A DNA stretch of 25,421 nt from Ignavibacteriales bacterium (GCA_027349615.1 DAIEML010000005.1:1-25421), one strand, 5' to 3'; counted from the first letter of the stretch, positions 1 to 8,243 are shown. Translations and numbers: made by a program. Notes: generated by a model from the letters alone, not told the origin.

Positions 1-1
1 C

Positions 2-1390
2 GCCGGTTATGTAGATCAGCCGCCGCTTGCAAGTTATATCCTTTTTATAAGTATAAAACTTTTCGGAGATTCAATTTTCGCCTTAAGACTTCTTCCGGCA
101 ATTGCTTCTTCCGCTACAGTTTTTATTACCGGATTAATGGTTCGCAAATTTAACGGCGGTTATATTGCAATTATTTTAGCTTGTATTTCAATTTCACTTG
201 CGCCTTTATTCCTTGGCATGAATTCAATTTATTCGATGAATTGTTTTGATTGGTTGTTCTGGGCGCTTGCAGCGTATCTTGTAATCAAAATCATAAAAGA
301 AAGAAAAAATATTTTGTGGATTTGGCTGGGAATTGTTTTAGGATTAGGCTTGCTCAACAAAATCGATTTACTTTGGTTTGGCGCCGGACTTTTCATCGGT
401 GTAATTTTTACTCCGGAAAGAAAAATATTTGAAACTAAATGGATTTACTTTACTGGAATTATTGCGTTCATCATGTTCAGTCCTTATATAATTTGGAATG
501 TTACTCACCAGTTTGCAACACTTGAATTTATGAGGCGGGCAGCATCAATAAAATATTCTTCACAAAATCCTATCACACTTATTTCAGATACAATTCTAAT
601 TTTAAATCCGATTACAATTCCAGTTTGGATCGCCGGCATTTATTACTTCTTCTTCGATAACGATGGAAAAACTTTTCGTATCGTTGGTTATATTTTTCTT
701 GTCACATTTTTAATACTTATAATTAATTGGCATTCGAAAGCAGAGTATTTTGGCCCGGCATTTCCAATGATGTTTGCAGCGGGCGGAGTGATGATAGAAA
801 AATTTATTAAGATGAAATCAATGAACTGGTTAAAGTATTCTTTGCCGGTAATAATTCTTCTATCAGGAATAATATTAGTTCCTTTAGCCCTGCCAATTCT
901 TCCGGTTGAAAATTTTCTAAATTATTCAAAGACTCTTGGCATTCACCCCTCAAATTCTGAATCCAATCAACTTGAAAAACTTCCGCAGCATTATGCCGAT
1001 ATGTTTGGATGGAAAAATATGGCTGCTTCTGTTTCTAAAGTTTATACTTCGCTTTCATCTGAAGAACAAAAGAAGACAGTTGTATTCGCGCAAAATTATG
1101 GTGAAGCAGGAGCAATAGATTTTTTCAGAAAAGATTTCTCTCTGCCGAGAGTAATTTGCGGTCATAATAATTATTGGTTCTGGGGGCCAGGCGATACAAC
1201 TTTTACAACAGTTATTGTTATCGGCGGGAATAAGGAAGAACACTTACAATCATGTGTGTCGGTTGAGCAAGCCGGTATTATTCATAGCGAATTCGCAATG
1301 CCGTATGAAAACAATCTTCCGATATTTATTTGCAGGCAATTTAAGATTCCGATGAAATTAATTTGGGAAAGGGTAAGGTTCTTCATTTGA
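2..1390 (+). CDS. GT39/ArnT-like polyprenyl-phosphate-sugar glycosyltransferase, 5' partial
   Basis: The reading frame is open from base 2, so the gene begins upstream of the window; the first ATG (137) is internal. The first visible residues include the motif VDQPPL, which follows the first luminal loop in the PMT/GT39 family (protein O-mannosyltransferase, ArnT and relatives). These enzymes transfer sugars from a polyprenyl-phosphate donor to lipid or protein on the outer face of the inner membrane. The remaining 462 residues show many hydrophobic segments (about residues 55-70, 85-135, 145-160, 180-245 and 275-300 of the visible part), then a soluble C-terminal region of about 160 residues. 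The conserved acidic residue of loop 1 should lie in the missing N-terminus and cannot be checked. Substrate and donor cannot be told from sequence. The stop overlaps the TTG start of the next gene, so the two are probably co-transcribed. Confidence 0.82.
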   Translation, partial: AGYVDQPPLASYILFISIKLFGDSIFALRLLPAIASSATVFITGLMVRKFNGGYIAIILACISISLAPLFLGMNSIYSMNCFDWLFWALAAYLVIKIIKERKNILWIWLGIVLGLGLLNKIDLLWFGAGLFIGVIFTPERKIFETKWIYFTGIIAFIMFSPYIIWNVTHQFATLEFMRRAASIKYSSQNPITLISDTILILNPITIPVWIAGIYYFFFDNDGKTFRIVGYIFLVTFLILIINWHSKAEYFGPAFPMMFAAGGVMIEKFIKMKSMNWLKYSLPVIILLSGIILVPLALPILPVENFLNYSKTLGIHPSNSESNQLEKLPQHYADMFGWKNMAASVSKVYTSLSSEEQKKTVVFAQNYGEAGAIDFFRKDFSLPRVICGHNNYWFWGPGDTTFTTVIVIGGNKEEHLQSCVSVEQAGIIHSEFAMPYENNLPIFICRQFKIPMKLIWERVRFFI

Positions 1391-2019
1391 TAAAAGCAAT
1401 CTTCTGGGATAATGATGGCGTTCTTGTTGATACTGAGAAATTATACTTTCAGGCAAACAAAGAAACTTTCAAAAAAATTGGAATTGAACTTTCCGAAGAA
1501 ATTTATGTTGAATATTTTCTGAAGCGTTCGAGCGGTACATGGCATCTTGCAGAGGCAAGAGGATTAAACAAAGATGAAATTTCTAAGCTTCGAAATGAAA
1601 GAGACGAATTATACAGCAATCTTCTTCTTAATAAAATGGAAGTTGTTGATGGTGCGGCCGAAACCCTTGCAACGTTATTTGGAAAATATAAAATGGGAAT
1701 TGTTACCAGCTCAAAGAAAAATCATTTCAATATTATTCACAAAAATTCCCAACTGCTGAAATATTTTGATTTTGTTCTTACAGTTGAAGATTATGCAAAC
1801 TCAAAACCAGCACCAGATCCTTACTTAAAGGCTTTGGCATTAAGCGGATTTACAAAAGAAGAATGCATTGTTATTGAAGATTCTGAAAGAGGATTGAAAT
1901 CAACATTGGCTGCCGGAATTGATTGCATTGCAATTCCAACCGATCTTACAAAACATAGCAACTTTGCCGGAGCGAGAAAAATTTTGAGTAAGATAACAGA
2001 AGTTCCAAATAATTTATAA
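1387..2019 (+). CDS. HAD-superfamily phosphatase/phosphomutase (beta-phosphoglucomutase-like)
   Basis: A 210-aa HAD hydrolase with a helical cap (subfamily IA). Counting from the TTG at 1387, motif I is D8-N-D10-G-V-L (nucleophile and acid/base Asp). Motif II is the T-S-S around 107-109, motif III is Lys140 in SKPAPDP, and motif IV is E164-D165 in VIEDSERGL. The family dephosphorylates small sugar phosphates or phosphoglycolate, or isomerises sugar phosphates; the substrate is not predictable here. An in-frame TTG at 1363 gives 8 extra residues. I prefer 1387 because homologues start just before the IKAIFWD strand, GGGTAAGG lies about 8 bases upstream, and TTGA overlaps the upstream TGA, a usual translational-coupling arrangement. 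The cytoplasmic product could serve the same sugar pathway as the preceding glycosyltransferase, but that is only suggested by position. Confidence 0.87.
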   Translation: MIKAIFWDNDGVLVDTEKLYFQANKETFKKIGIELSEEIYVEYFLKRSSGTWHLAEARGLNKDEISKLRNERDELYSNLLLNKMEVVDGAAETLATLFGKYKMGIVTSSKKNHFNIIHKNSQLLKYFDFVLTVEDYANSKPAPDPYLKALALSGFTKEECIVIEDSERGLKSTLAAGIDCIAIPTDLTKHSNFAGARKILSKITEVPNNL

Positions 2020-2100
2020 TTTACACCTTTATAAAAGTATCAATGTTTTGTAATTTTATAGGCAGCAAAATTAATTGGGAAATATTTCACAAAAAATTTA

Positions 2101-3009
2101 ATGAAAACAATTGAACAAAAAGGACAGTTGTTCGCAATACGACTTTCATTAGCGGTTGGAATTTTAATGCTTATGATAAAGTGGTATGCGTATAGCATCA
2201 CCGGATCATCAGCAATTTTATCAGATGCAGCAGAATCTGTCGTTCATATCGTTGGTGTTGGCTTTGCAGTTTTTAGTATGTGGCTTAGTCTTCAGCCGGC
2301 TGATTCAGGCCATCCTTATGGACATGATAAAATTAATTATTTTTCTGCCGGTGCTGAAGGCGGATTAATTGTGCTTGCCGCTGTTTATATAATTTATGTT
2401 TCTATCAAAAGACTTATTGTAGGAATTGAAATTTCCAATCTTGATACCGGAACCTTTTTTACTTTTGGCGCTTCGGTAATTAATCTTGTGCTCGGCGGTT
2501 TTCTGGTGTGGAAAGGAAAGAAGACAAAATCAATTATTCTTATTGCTAATGGAAAACATGTTCTTACAGATTCGTGGACAAGCTTTGGAGTTGTAGCTGG
2601 TTTAGTTTTAACTCTTTTAACAGGTTGGCTTCCGTTTGATCCAATCATAGCAATATTAGCAGCTCTGAATATCCTCTGGTCAGGTGGAAAACTTATCAGA
2701 CAATCAGCCGGTGGATTGATGGATGAAAGCAAAACAGAATTAAGAGATTCAATTGTTGGCGTTCTTGATAATAAGACTAAAGAGAATGGTTTATTATATC
2801 ATCAATTAAGGTATCGCGAAAGCGGAAATTTAGTTTGGATAGAATTTCATTTACTTTTTCCACAGGGAACATTATTAGACGAAGCTCATCGAAAAGCAAC
2901 GGAGATTGAAACTTCAATAAAAAATTCTTTAAATACTTCTGTTAATATAGTTACTCATCTTGAACCTCTTGAAAAACATGATGAGCTGCATGCTGAAATT
3001 CATAACTAA
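2101..3009 (+). CDS. Cation diffusion facilitator (CDF) metal exporter
   Basis: A 302-aa inner-membrane protein of the CDF family, which exports divalent metals (Zn, Fe, Mn, Co, Cd) in exchange for protons. The family signature SITGSSAILSDAAESVVH lies at 32-49 and the conserved HPYGHDK loop at 71-77. Six hydrophobic segments span about residues 12-205, followed by the cytoplasmic ferredoxin-like domain (about 208-290) that dimerises and senses metal. TM5 carries the usual H153-xxx-D157 half of the transport site. The TM2 half appears to be E45-xxx-H49 rather than the D-xxx-D of E. coli YiiP, so the metal cannot be assigned with confidence. It begins 81 bases after the HAD gene, in a gap with no clear terminator, so it may or may not share that transcript. 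Confidence 0.92.
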   Translation: MKTIEQKGQLFAIRLSLAVGILMLMIKWYAYSITGSSAILSDAAESVVHIVGVGFAVFSMWLSLQPADSGHPYGHDKINYFSAGAEGGLIVLAAVYIIYVSIKRLIVGIEISNLDTGTFFTFGASVINLVLGGFLVWKGKKTKSIILIANGKHVLTDSWTSFGVVAGLVLTLLTGWLPFDPIIAILAALNILWSGGKLIRQSAGGLMDESKTELRDSIVGVLDNKTKENGLLYHQLRYRESGNLVWIEFHLLFPQGTLLDEAHRKATEIETSIKNSLNTSVNIVTHLEPLEKHDELHAEIHN

Positions 3010-3174
3010 TTTTAGTTAAAAATTTGATAGAAAAACTTACAAAGCTCATCCAACTTTGGGCAATTTTGTTTGCATGGGCAGCGTTTCAGTTTCCGAATTT
3101 TTTTAGCAAAATGGTTTGGCATAGATTCTTGCTGGCTAGTGGAGATTTTCTGATAATAACAAAAAATAAATCCT

Positions 3175-3504
3175 ATGAAACAATATCATCATCTTGGAAT
3201 ACCAACTTCAATTGTTAGAAAAAACGAGGTCTATCTTGAAAAATTTAAAGTTTATGTCTCAGGGTTTGAAGAAAGTCCATACGGAATTGAATGGATGAGG
3301 TATGAACCTGATTCTCCTGTAAACGAATTAGTAAAAACCGTTCCGCATGTTGCTTTCAAAGTTGATGATCTTGAGAAAGAGCTAATTGGTAAAGATATTT
3401 TAATTATGCCAAATTCACCTTCGGAAGGTGTTCGCGTAGCATTTATTATTGACAACGGCGCGCCAATTGAGTTTATTGAAATTGATGAGACCTATAAGAA
3501 ATAA
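3175..3504 (+). CDS. Small VOC-fold (glyoxalase/bleomycin-resistance-like) protein
   Basis: A 109-aa single-domain protein with the beta-alpha-beta-beta-beta pattern of the vicinal oxygen chelate fold. An N-terminal strand with His5/His6 precedes the first module. The second module opens with VPHVAFKVDDLEKEL (57-70, His58) and ends with a strand containing PIEFIEI (98-103, acidic residues at the usual metal-ligand site). The candidate ligands are thus present, but the first beta-alpha element is short and loses the typical S-x-x-F-Y pattern, so enzymatic activity is uncertain. Members act as isomerases, dioxygenases, thiol transferases or drug-binding proteins. It lies 165 bases after the CDF gene and no partner suggests a substrate. 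Confidence 0.78.
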   Translation: MKQYHHLGIPTSIVRKNEVYLEKFKVYVSGFEESPYGIEWMRYEPDSPVNELVKTVPHVAFKVDDLEKELIGKDILIMPNSPSEGVRVAFIIDNGAPIEFIEIDETYKK

Positions 3505-3655
3505 AAATTTCTCTAACAAAATTATTTCAGTAAATCGAATTGATGCTGTTTAGAAAAGTATCATGACTCACTCTGGAATAGCTTACGAAATTCTCTTATA
3601 ATAGTATTGCTCATTTCAAAATTTTATCCTTAAAAAAAATATTTTAGGAACTTAT

Positions 3656-4318
3656 ATGAGATTGAAACTTGTATTTTTTATTACTGCTCTATTCTGTTTT
3701 CAAATTGTATCTTTTTCACAGAAGAAACAAATCTCTCCACTGGCTGGGAATTGGGAATCGATAACGCTATCAAATAGCCGTGGACTAATAATGCAATTTA
3801 ATCCTGACTCAACTTTTATTTTTCAAATAGTTCTTGCTGCAGATTATTCTTATAAAATTATCGGCAACAAAATGATTACTAAATTTACAAATGAAAATTC
3901 CGGCAAAGTTTTTATAGATACTTCAACTATCCAAATAAAAAAAGATACATTAATCAGTACCTTCAAAAGAAACGGTAAAGATGAAGTTACTACAATGATA
4001 AAAGATCCTAAAAAAAATAAATCTGAGAAAGGTATTTTAGGTAATTACACGTGGACATACCCTAACGGACATACCGCTTTTTCAAAATTTACGAAAGATG
4101 GGAAATGGTTATTCAGACTACCAATTCAAACCACAAAAGGGAAATATCATATCCAAGACAATATTGTTACTTTTAATTATACAGGTTCGGATACGCTTGC
4201 GGATAAAAAGAAATTTTGGATTAAAAAAAATATTTTAATCCTTACAGATGCAAAATCTGGAAAAGAAGATATGTATAAAAGAGTAGATTATTTCCTGGAA
4301 GAAAAAATTAATAAATAA
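3656..4318 (+). CDS. Secreted two-repeat lipocalin-like protein (paralogue of 21837-22487)
   Basis: A 220-aa protein with an N-terminal signal peptide (hydrophobic core about 4-18) that appears to be cut before Gln (VSFS then QKK). The mature part holds two related beta-rich units. Unit one (about 27-115) starts with L-x-G-N-W and contains FNPDSTFIF and GNKMITKF. Unit two (about 127-210) starts with ILGNYTW and contains FTKDGKWLF and GKYHIQDNIVTF. This resembles lipocalin-like/DUF5640-type domains of Bacteroidota secreted proteins, presumed small-ligand or structural beta-barrels; no enzyme residues are apparent. The start ATG is preceded by TAGGAA at a good distance. A weak stem-loop follows the stop. 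A close relative lies on the opposite strand about 18 kb away. Biological role unknown. Confidence 0.8.
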   Translation: MRLKLVFFITALFCFQIVSFSQKKQISPLAGNWESITLSNSRGLIMQFNPDSTFIFQIVLAADYSYKIIGNKMITKFTNENSGKVFIDTSTIQIKKDTLISTFKRNGKDEVTTMIKDPKKNKSEKGILGNYTWTYPNGHTAFSKFTKDGKWLFRLPIQTTKGKYHIQDNIVTFNYTGSDTLADKKKFWIKKNILILTDAKSGKEDMYKRVDYFLEEKINK

Positions 4319-4321
4319 TCC

Positions 4322-4348
4322 AACCAATTATTAATATTTAATTTGGTT
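4322..4348 (+). terminator. Probable terminator after the lipocalin-like gene
   Basis: AACCAATTA pairs with TAATTTGGTT, leaving one bulged base and a loop of about 8 bases. The stem starts 3 bases after the stop codon and is followed by an AT-rich tract. The stem is weak (four G-C pairs), so termination may be partial. Confidence 0.4.
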
Positions 4349-4380
4349 AAAATATTTTGAAAAATTAATTTTTTAGACTA

Positions 4381-4414
4381 TATTGGTATATGTAAATTTG
4401 TACATATATCGATA
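4381..4414. promoter_or_regulatory. Operator dyad at the start codon of the sdpR-like gene
   Basis: A perfect 8-bp inverted repeat, TATATGTA (4387-4394) and TACATATA (4401-4408), is separated by AATTTG. It extends outwards to an imperfect 14-bp arm on each side (12 of 14 pairs), so the whole dyad runs into the ATG at 4414. TAAATTTG at 4393-4400 inside it fits the Bacteroidota -7 box TAnnTTTG, though no well-spaced -33 TTG is visible. A repressor bound here would block both the promoter and translation start, the expected design for an autoregulated ArsR-type gene. The dyad is seen directly; the function is inferred. Confidence 0.6.
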
Positions 4415-4683
4415 TGCAATCATTTTCAGAATTTTTTAAAGCACTTTCAGATCCAACCAGACAGCAAATAATACAATGCTTAAAGCAGCGTGCAAAAACA
4501 CCTTCAGAACTGCTTGAAGAAATAAAAATCTCGCAGCCAACTTTATCTCATCATCTAGATATCCTGAAAAGATCAAAAGTTATTAACGGTGAGCGTGACG
4601 GACAATTTATAAAATACGCATTGAACATGTCTGTATTTGATATGGCGGTAGATTATTTAATTCAAATTAAAAAGAAAAGGTAA
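4414..4683 (+). CDS. ArsR-family (SdpR-like) winged-helix autorepressor
   Basis: An 89-aa DNA-binding protein composed almost entirely of an ArsR winged helix. ALSDPTRQQII (10-20) is the family signature at the start of the fold. TPSELLEEI plus SQPTLSHHLDIL (29-52) form the helix-turn-helix, and GERDGQFIKYAL (59-70) forms the wing. No Cys metal site of the ArsR/CadC kind is present; the size and the following SdpI-like gene point to the SdpR type, which represses its own operon. There is no Shine-Dalgarno sequence and a palindrome runs up to the ATG, so the transcript may have a very short leader. The next gene starts 4 bases after the stop, and AAAAGG at the end of this gene serves as its ribosome site. 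Confidence 0.9.
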   Translation: MQSFSEFFKALSDPTRQQIIQCLKQRAKTPSELLEEIKISQPTLSHHLDILKRSKVINGERDGQFIKYALNMSVFDMAVDYLIQIKKKR

Positions 4684-4687
4684 TTTT

Positions 4688-5359
4688 ATGAAATGGAACT
4701 TTAAGCGAGACATTTTTGCAATATCATTAGTATTCTTTTCTATTTTTATTGCCATTTATTTCTATCCACAGCTTCCTAATATTGTTCCCTCTCATTTTAA
4801 TTCTGATGGAATACCTGATGGTTATTCTCCCAAAAATGATTTAATCGCATTAAGTATAGGCATTCCAGTTGCAATTTATTTTCTGCTTACGTTCATTCCG
4901 TTTATTGATCCGTTTAAGAAAAAGATAGAAAAAAATTACAATATTTTTCTATTATTTCGGGACTTGGCAATTGTATTTATGGTATTTATGACATTACTAA
5001 ATTTTATTTCTGCTAAAGAAGGAAAGTTTAGAAGCGATTTGTTTGGTATTGGTTTCGGGTTATTATTTATTTTATTAGGAAATTACTTGCCAAAGCTGCC
5101 AAGAAATTTCTTTTTTGGAATTAGATCTCCATGGACACTTGCTTCAGATACAGTTTGGTATAGAACACATAGAATATCCGGAAGTCTATTTATGGCGGCT
5201 GGAATATTATTAATACTTTTAGCAATACTAAAAGTAAAGTTATTTATTTCTTTAATTGTTGTGCTTACGCCTTTATTGGTATTTACTGCATTTGTTTATC
5301 CATTTACACTTTATAGAAAACTACAGAAAGAAGGAGCACAAAACAAACCCGATTTATGA
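4688..5359 (+). CDS. SdpI/DUF1648-family integral membrane protein
   Basis: A 223-aa membrane protein with about six transmembrane segments (roughly 9-26, 53-71, 89-108, 116-132, 164-181, 184-206). The N-terminal DUF1648 signature P-x-x-x-P-x-H-F-N-x-x-G-x-P-D-G-Y (30-46) is clear. The SdpI signature G-N-Y-L-P-K-L-P-R-N-F-F-F-G-I-R-S-P-W-T (131-150), followed by W-Y-R-T-H-R-x-x-G (157-165), is also present. In Bacillus subtilis SdpI gives immunity to the SdpC toxin and inactivates SdpR by binding it at the membrane when toxin is present. Here the repressor/SdpI pair is conserved but no SdpC-like toxin or SdpAB maturation gene is in view, so a role in sensing or resisting foreign membrane-active peptides is more likely than self-immunity. 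Confidence 0.9.
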   Translation: MKWNFKRDIFAISLVFFSIFIAIYFYPQLPNIVPSHFNSDGIPDGYSPKNDLIALSIGIPVAIYFLLTFIPFIDPFKKKIEKNYNIFLLFRDLAIVFMVFMTLLNFISAKEGKFRSDLFGIGFGLLFILLGNYLPKLPRNFFFGIRSPWTLASDTVWYRTHRISGSLFMAAGILLILLAILKVKLFISLIVVLTPLLVFTAFVYPFTLYRKLQKEGAQNKPDL

Positions 5360-5417
5360 TTACAATAAATTTATTATTCGATTTTTTTATTATGATTTAT
5401 ATTATTAAAAATTAGTT

Positions 5418-6857
5418 ATGAAAAGATTTTTATTCGTATTAATACTTTCATTTATTTATTCGAATTCAACATTACTTGCAGAGATAAAAATTCATAGCGA
5501 CTCTTCATCTGTTATTAAAGGTATTTGGCAAGGAACACTTAAAGTTCAAGGTATGGAATTGAGATTAGTTTTTAAAATTAATGAAGAGGAAAACGGAAAA
5601 TTTAAAGCAACTTTGGACAGCCCGGATCAAGGAGCTAAAGATATTCCAGTTGATTCTGTTATTTATTCAGATGGTATTTTAAAATTAATTTCAAACGCCA
5701 TTCGCGGTTATTTTGAAGGAACTTATATTGCAGATAGTATTGCCTTCGAAGGAAAGTGGCATCAAAGTGGAATGAGTTTCGCTTTGATTATAAAAAAAGT
5801 TGATAAAATTGAAGAAGTTAAACGCCCGCAAGAACCTAAGCCGCCGTTTCCATATAGAGTTGAGGACGTTATTTATGAAAATAGAATTGCAGGAATAAAA
5901 TTAGGCGGAACATTAACACTACCTGAATCCGGTGTCCCATTTCCAGCAGTTCTTTTAATAACTGGTTCAGGAGCTCAAAACCGCGATGAAGAATTATTTG
6001 GGCATAAACCTTTTATGGTTATTGCAGATTATTTAACAAGGCATGGAATTGCTGTCCTCCGTGTTGATGACAGAGGAATTGGAGAATCAACTGGAAATTT
6101 TTCCGCTTCAACTACAAAAGATTTTGCTACTGATGTTCTTTCTGGAGTTGAATATCTAAAAAGCAGAAAAGAAATTAATCCAAAAGAAATAGGATTAATA
6201 GGCCACAGCGAAGGCGGAATCATTGCTCCTATGGTTGCAACGGAAACGAATAATGTTGCGTTTATCGTTTTGATGGCAGGAACCGGAATTCCTGGTGACC
6301 AAGTTTTGCTTACACAAACTGAAGCCATTGAAAAATTAAATGGCGCATCCGAAGAAAAAATAAAAGAAGATTTAGAATTGAACAAAAAAATTTACGATGT
6401 TTTAAAAGAAGATAAAGACAGTTCAGCAATTGCGCATAAGTTATATAAAATTTATACTGATTCCTATAATAAATTAAGTTCCGATAAGAAAGCTGAAATT
6501 GGAGACCCCAAAATTGCTTTTGAAAGGGGAATAAAAACAGTAATGAGCCCTTGGTTTAGATATTTTGTAAAATATAACCCCTATCCTATACTTGAAAAAG
6601 TAAAATGTCCGGTGCTTGCACTTAATGGCTCCAAAGATGTTCAAGTTTTACCAAGCATAAATCTTCCAGCTATTAAAAACGCTTTGGAAGAAGGCGGCAA
6701 CAAAAATTTTGAGGTTAAAGAATTACCAGGTTTAAATCATCTTTTCCAGACAGCTAATACCGGTGCACCAAGCGAATATGGTAAAATTGAAGAGACTATC
6801 TCACCAATTGCATTACAAACAATCGGTAATTGGATTCTAAAAATTGTTAAAAAATAA
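5418..6857 (+). CDS. Secreted alpha/beta hydrolase with N-terminal beta-rich domain (S9/S33-like esterase or peptidase)
   Basis: A 479-aa exported hydrolase. Residues 1-21 look like a signal peptide. Residues about 33-127 form an all-beta domain (KGIWQGTL ... FEGKWHQSG) of the type often found before such hydrolases. The alpha/beta-hydrolase core spans about 150-478. The oxyanion loop region is TGSGAQNRDEE (182-192) and the nucleophile elbow is GHS264EGG. The acid is D407 in NGSKDVQ and the base H441 in GLNHLF, so the triad is complete. Relatives are annotated as acyl-CoA thioester hydrolase/BAAT-like, serine aminopeptidase S33 or prolyl oligopeptidase-like enzymes; the true substrate is unknown. 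It starts 58 bases after the SdpI-like gene with no clear terminator between, so read-through from that operon is possible. A strong hairpin follows. Confidence 0.9.
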   Translation: MKRFLFVLILSFIYSNSTLLAEIKIHSDSSSVIKGIWQGTLKVQGMELRLVFKINEEENGKFKATLDSPDQGAKDIPVDSVIYSDGILKLISNAIRGYFEGTYIADSIAFEGKWHQSGMSFALIIKKVDKIEEVKRPQEPKPPFPYRVEDVIYENRIAGIKLGGTLTLPESGVPFPAVLLITGSGAQNRDEELFGHKPFMVIADYLTRHGIAVLRVDDRGIGESTGNFSASTTKDFATDVLSGVEYLKSRKEINPKEIGLIGHSEGGIIAPMVATETNNVAFIVLMAGTGIPGDQVLLTQTEAIEKLNGASEEKIKEDLELNKKIYDVLKEDKDSSAIAHKLYKIYTDSYNKLSSDKKAEIGDPKIAFERGIKTVMSPWFRYFVKYNPYPILEKVKCPVLALNGSKDVQVLPSINLPAIKNALEEGGNKNFEVKELPGLNHLFQTANTGAPSEYGKIEETISPIALQTIGNWILKIVKK

Positions 6858-6864
6858 AATTACA

Positions 6865-6892
6865 TTGGAGACGCTTTATTAGGCGTCTCCAA
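6865..6892. terminator. Strong bidirectional intrinsic terminator
   Basis: A perfect 10-bp stem, TTGGAGACGC (6865-6874) with GCGTCTCCAA (6883-6892), has an 8-base loop. It lies between two convergent genes: the hydrolase stop is 8 bases to the left and the CHRD gene stop 8 bases to the right. The minus-strand read has a clear T-rich run after the stem; the plus-strand run is shorter. Confidence 0.9.
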
Positions 6893-6899
6893 AATATTT

Positions 6900-7364
6900 T
6901 TAATGTATCTTCCCGCCAATCTCTCCATTAGGAAATTTTTGAGTATGAACTAAAACATAAGTATCACCATTATTCATCCAAACATGAAGGCTATCCATAT
7001 TTACATCTTTGTCTGTAATAGTTCCTTTTGATAACAATCCATTAAATTTTCCAGTAATCTTTCCTCTATAAAGCCAGGCGGCAATTGGACCTTCTTTTCC
7101 AAAAGGTCCATGATGAATATGCGCCATCGAAACACTGTCAATTCCAAACACATAAAGTTTATAAGAGAGTGATTTTCCATCTTTGCTAAACATAAATTCA
7201 GCATGACCTTTAGCTTTTGATTTTCCATATGATGAAAGTTCTTTTGTGGCTAACTCAGCTTTGTAATACTTTTTTTCTTTCTTTCCTTTTACTATTGAAA
7301 AAGAAACATTGGAAAGGAATATTAAAAACATCACTGGAACAATTAAGATCATTATGCGTTTCAT
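6900..7364 (-). CDS. Secreted CHRD-domain protein
   Basis: A 154-aa protein with a signal peptide (hydrophobic 3-23) followed by one CHRD domain (about 38-154). The domain shows the typical G-x-A-E-F-x-x-S-x-D-G-x-x-L-x-Y-x-L-x-V-x-G, A-H-I-H-H-G (81-86) and the closing T-x-x-F-P-x-G-E-I-G-G-x-I. CHRD domains, named from chordin, are beta-sandwich modules of unknown biochemical function in bacteria, usually exported. A near-perfect Shine-Dalgarno (AGGAGG, minus strand of 7370-7375) sits 5 bases before the ATG and fixes the start. It stands alone: convergent with the hydrolase and divergent from the DNA-repair gene. Confidence 0.9.
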   Translation of the reverse strand: MKRIMILIVPVMFLIFLSNVSFSIVKGKKEKKYYKAELATKELSSYGKSKAKGHAEFMFSKDGKSLSYKLYVFGIDSVSMAHIHHGPFGKEGPIAAWLYRGKITGKFNGLLSKGTITDKDVNMDSLHVWMNNGDTYVLVHTQKFPNGEIGGKIH

Positions 7365-7538
7365 TAAAACCTCCTATGAAGAATAATTGAATTTAACTTA
7401 ACAGAAATAATAATTTCGGTCTGTGATTTTTAATAAGATACTGCATTTGATACATTTATTTTAAATTTAGTTGTTGTGTAAATTTTTTCCATTATTCTAA
7501 TTGCTAAATTTAATAACGAGAATTTGAAAAATAATGTT

Positions 7539-8243
7539 ATGAGCTTAAAGGAATTAAAATCTCTTCTCAGAAAGAATGCGAATAAGGACCAAGCAAAAAA
7601 TTTGCAATGGTTTTTTAAAACTGGTCCAGGTGATTATGGTGAAGGAGATATTTTTCTTGGAATTAAAGTTCCTGTTTTACGAAGCATTGCAAAAAAGTTT
7701 ACTGATTTGTCAATTGATGAACTACATGAATTACTTTCGTCAAAATTTCATGAGGAACGATTAGCGGCATTAATGATTTTAGTTTTAAAATTTCCCAAAA
7801 GCAGTGATAAGGGGAAAAAATTCATTTTTGATTTTTATTTGAAAAATACAAAACATATTAACAACTGGGATTTAGTTGATCTTTCTTCTCCTCAAATTGT
7901 TGGCGGATACTTGATTAATAAAGATAAAAATATTCTTGCGAAACTTGCTTCATCCAAAATACTTTGGGAAAAAAGGATATCCATTTTGGCAACTTTTCAG
8001 TTTATAAAGTCGAATCATTTTGAAACCTCAATAATGATAGCAGAAAAATTGCTAAATGATGATCATGATCTTATTCATAAAGCTGTTGGATGGATGCTTC
8101 GCGAGATTGGAAAACGAAATTTAGAAACCGAAGAAATGTTTTTACAACAGCATTACAAATCAATGCCGAGAACAATGCTGCGTTATGCAATTGAAAAATT
8201 TCCGGAAGAGAAAAGGCAAGCGTATCTAAAGAGTAAAATCTAA
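7539..8243 (+). CDS. AlkD-like DNA alkylation repair protein (HEAT-repeat glycosylase)
   Basis: A 234-aa all-alpha protein of the AlkD family, which excises positively charged alkylpurines (3-methyladenine, 7-methylguanine) without flipping the base. The key motif N-N-W-D-L-V-D gives the Trp and Asp equivalent to W109 and D113 of Bacillus cereus AlkD. LWEKRISIL about 30 residues later gives the Arg equivalent to R148. GDIFLGIKVPVLRSIAKKF in the N-terminal part is also typical. The frame opens at a TTG (7524), but the ATG at 7539 gives a normal family N-terminus (MSLKELKSLL), so I prefer it; neither start has a convincing ribosome site. Monocistronic by position; cytoplasmic. Confidence 0.92.
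   Translation: MSLKELKSLLRKNANKDQAKNLQWFFKTGPGDYGEGDIFLGIKVPVLRSIAKKFTDLSIDELHELLSSKFHEERLAALMILVLKFPKSSDKGKKFIFDFYLKNTKHINNWDLVDLSSPQIVGGYLINKDKNILAKLASSKILWEKRISILATFQFIKSNHFETSIMIAEKLLNDDHDLIHKAVGWMLREIGKRNLETEEMFLQQHYKSMPRTMLRYAIEKFPEEKRQAYLKSKI

Noticed and set aside
3057..3075. TTGGGCAATTTTGTTTGCA, resembling a sigma-54 promoter upstream of the VOC gene
   Set aside because: The GG to GC spacing is one base too long (11 instead of 10), which sigma-54 does not tolerate well, and no CGAC-N6-GTCG dyad lies upstream.
3024..3218. A 64-codon frame beginning with TTG between the CDF and VOC genes
   Set aside because: No ribosome site, a rare start, overlap with the VOC gene in another frame, and composition like translated noncoding DNA.
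4345..4360. GG...TTTTGA element upstream of the sdpR-like gene as a possible sigma-54 site
   Set aside because: Spacing is two bases off and the -24 box is otherwise unlike consensus.
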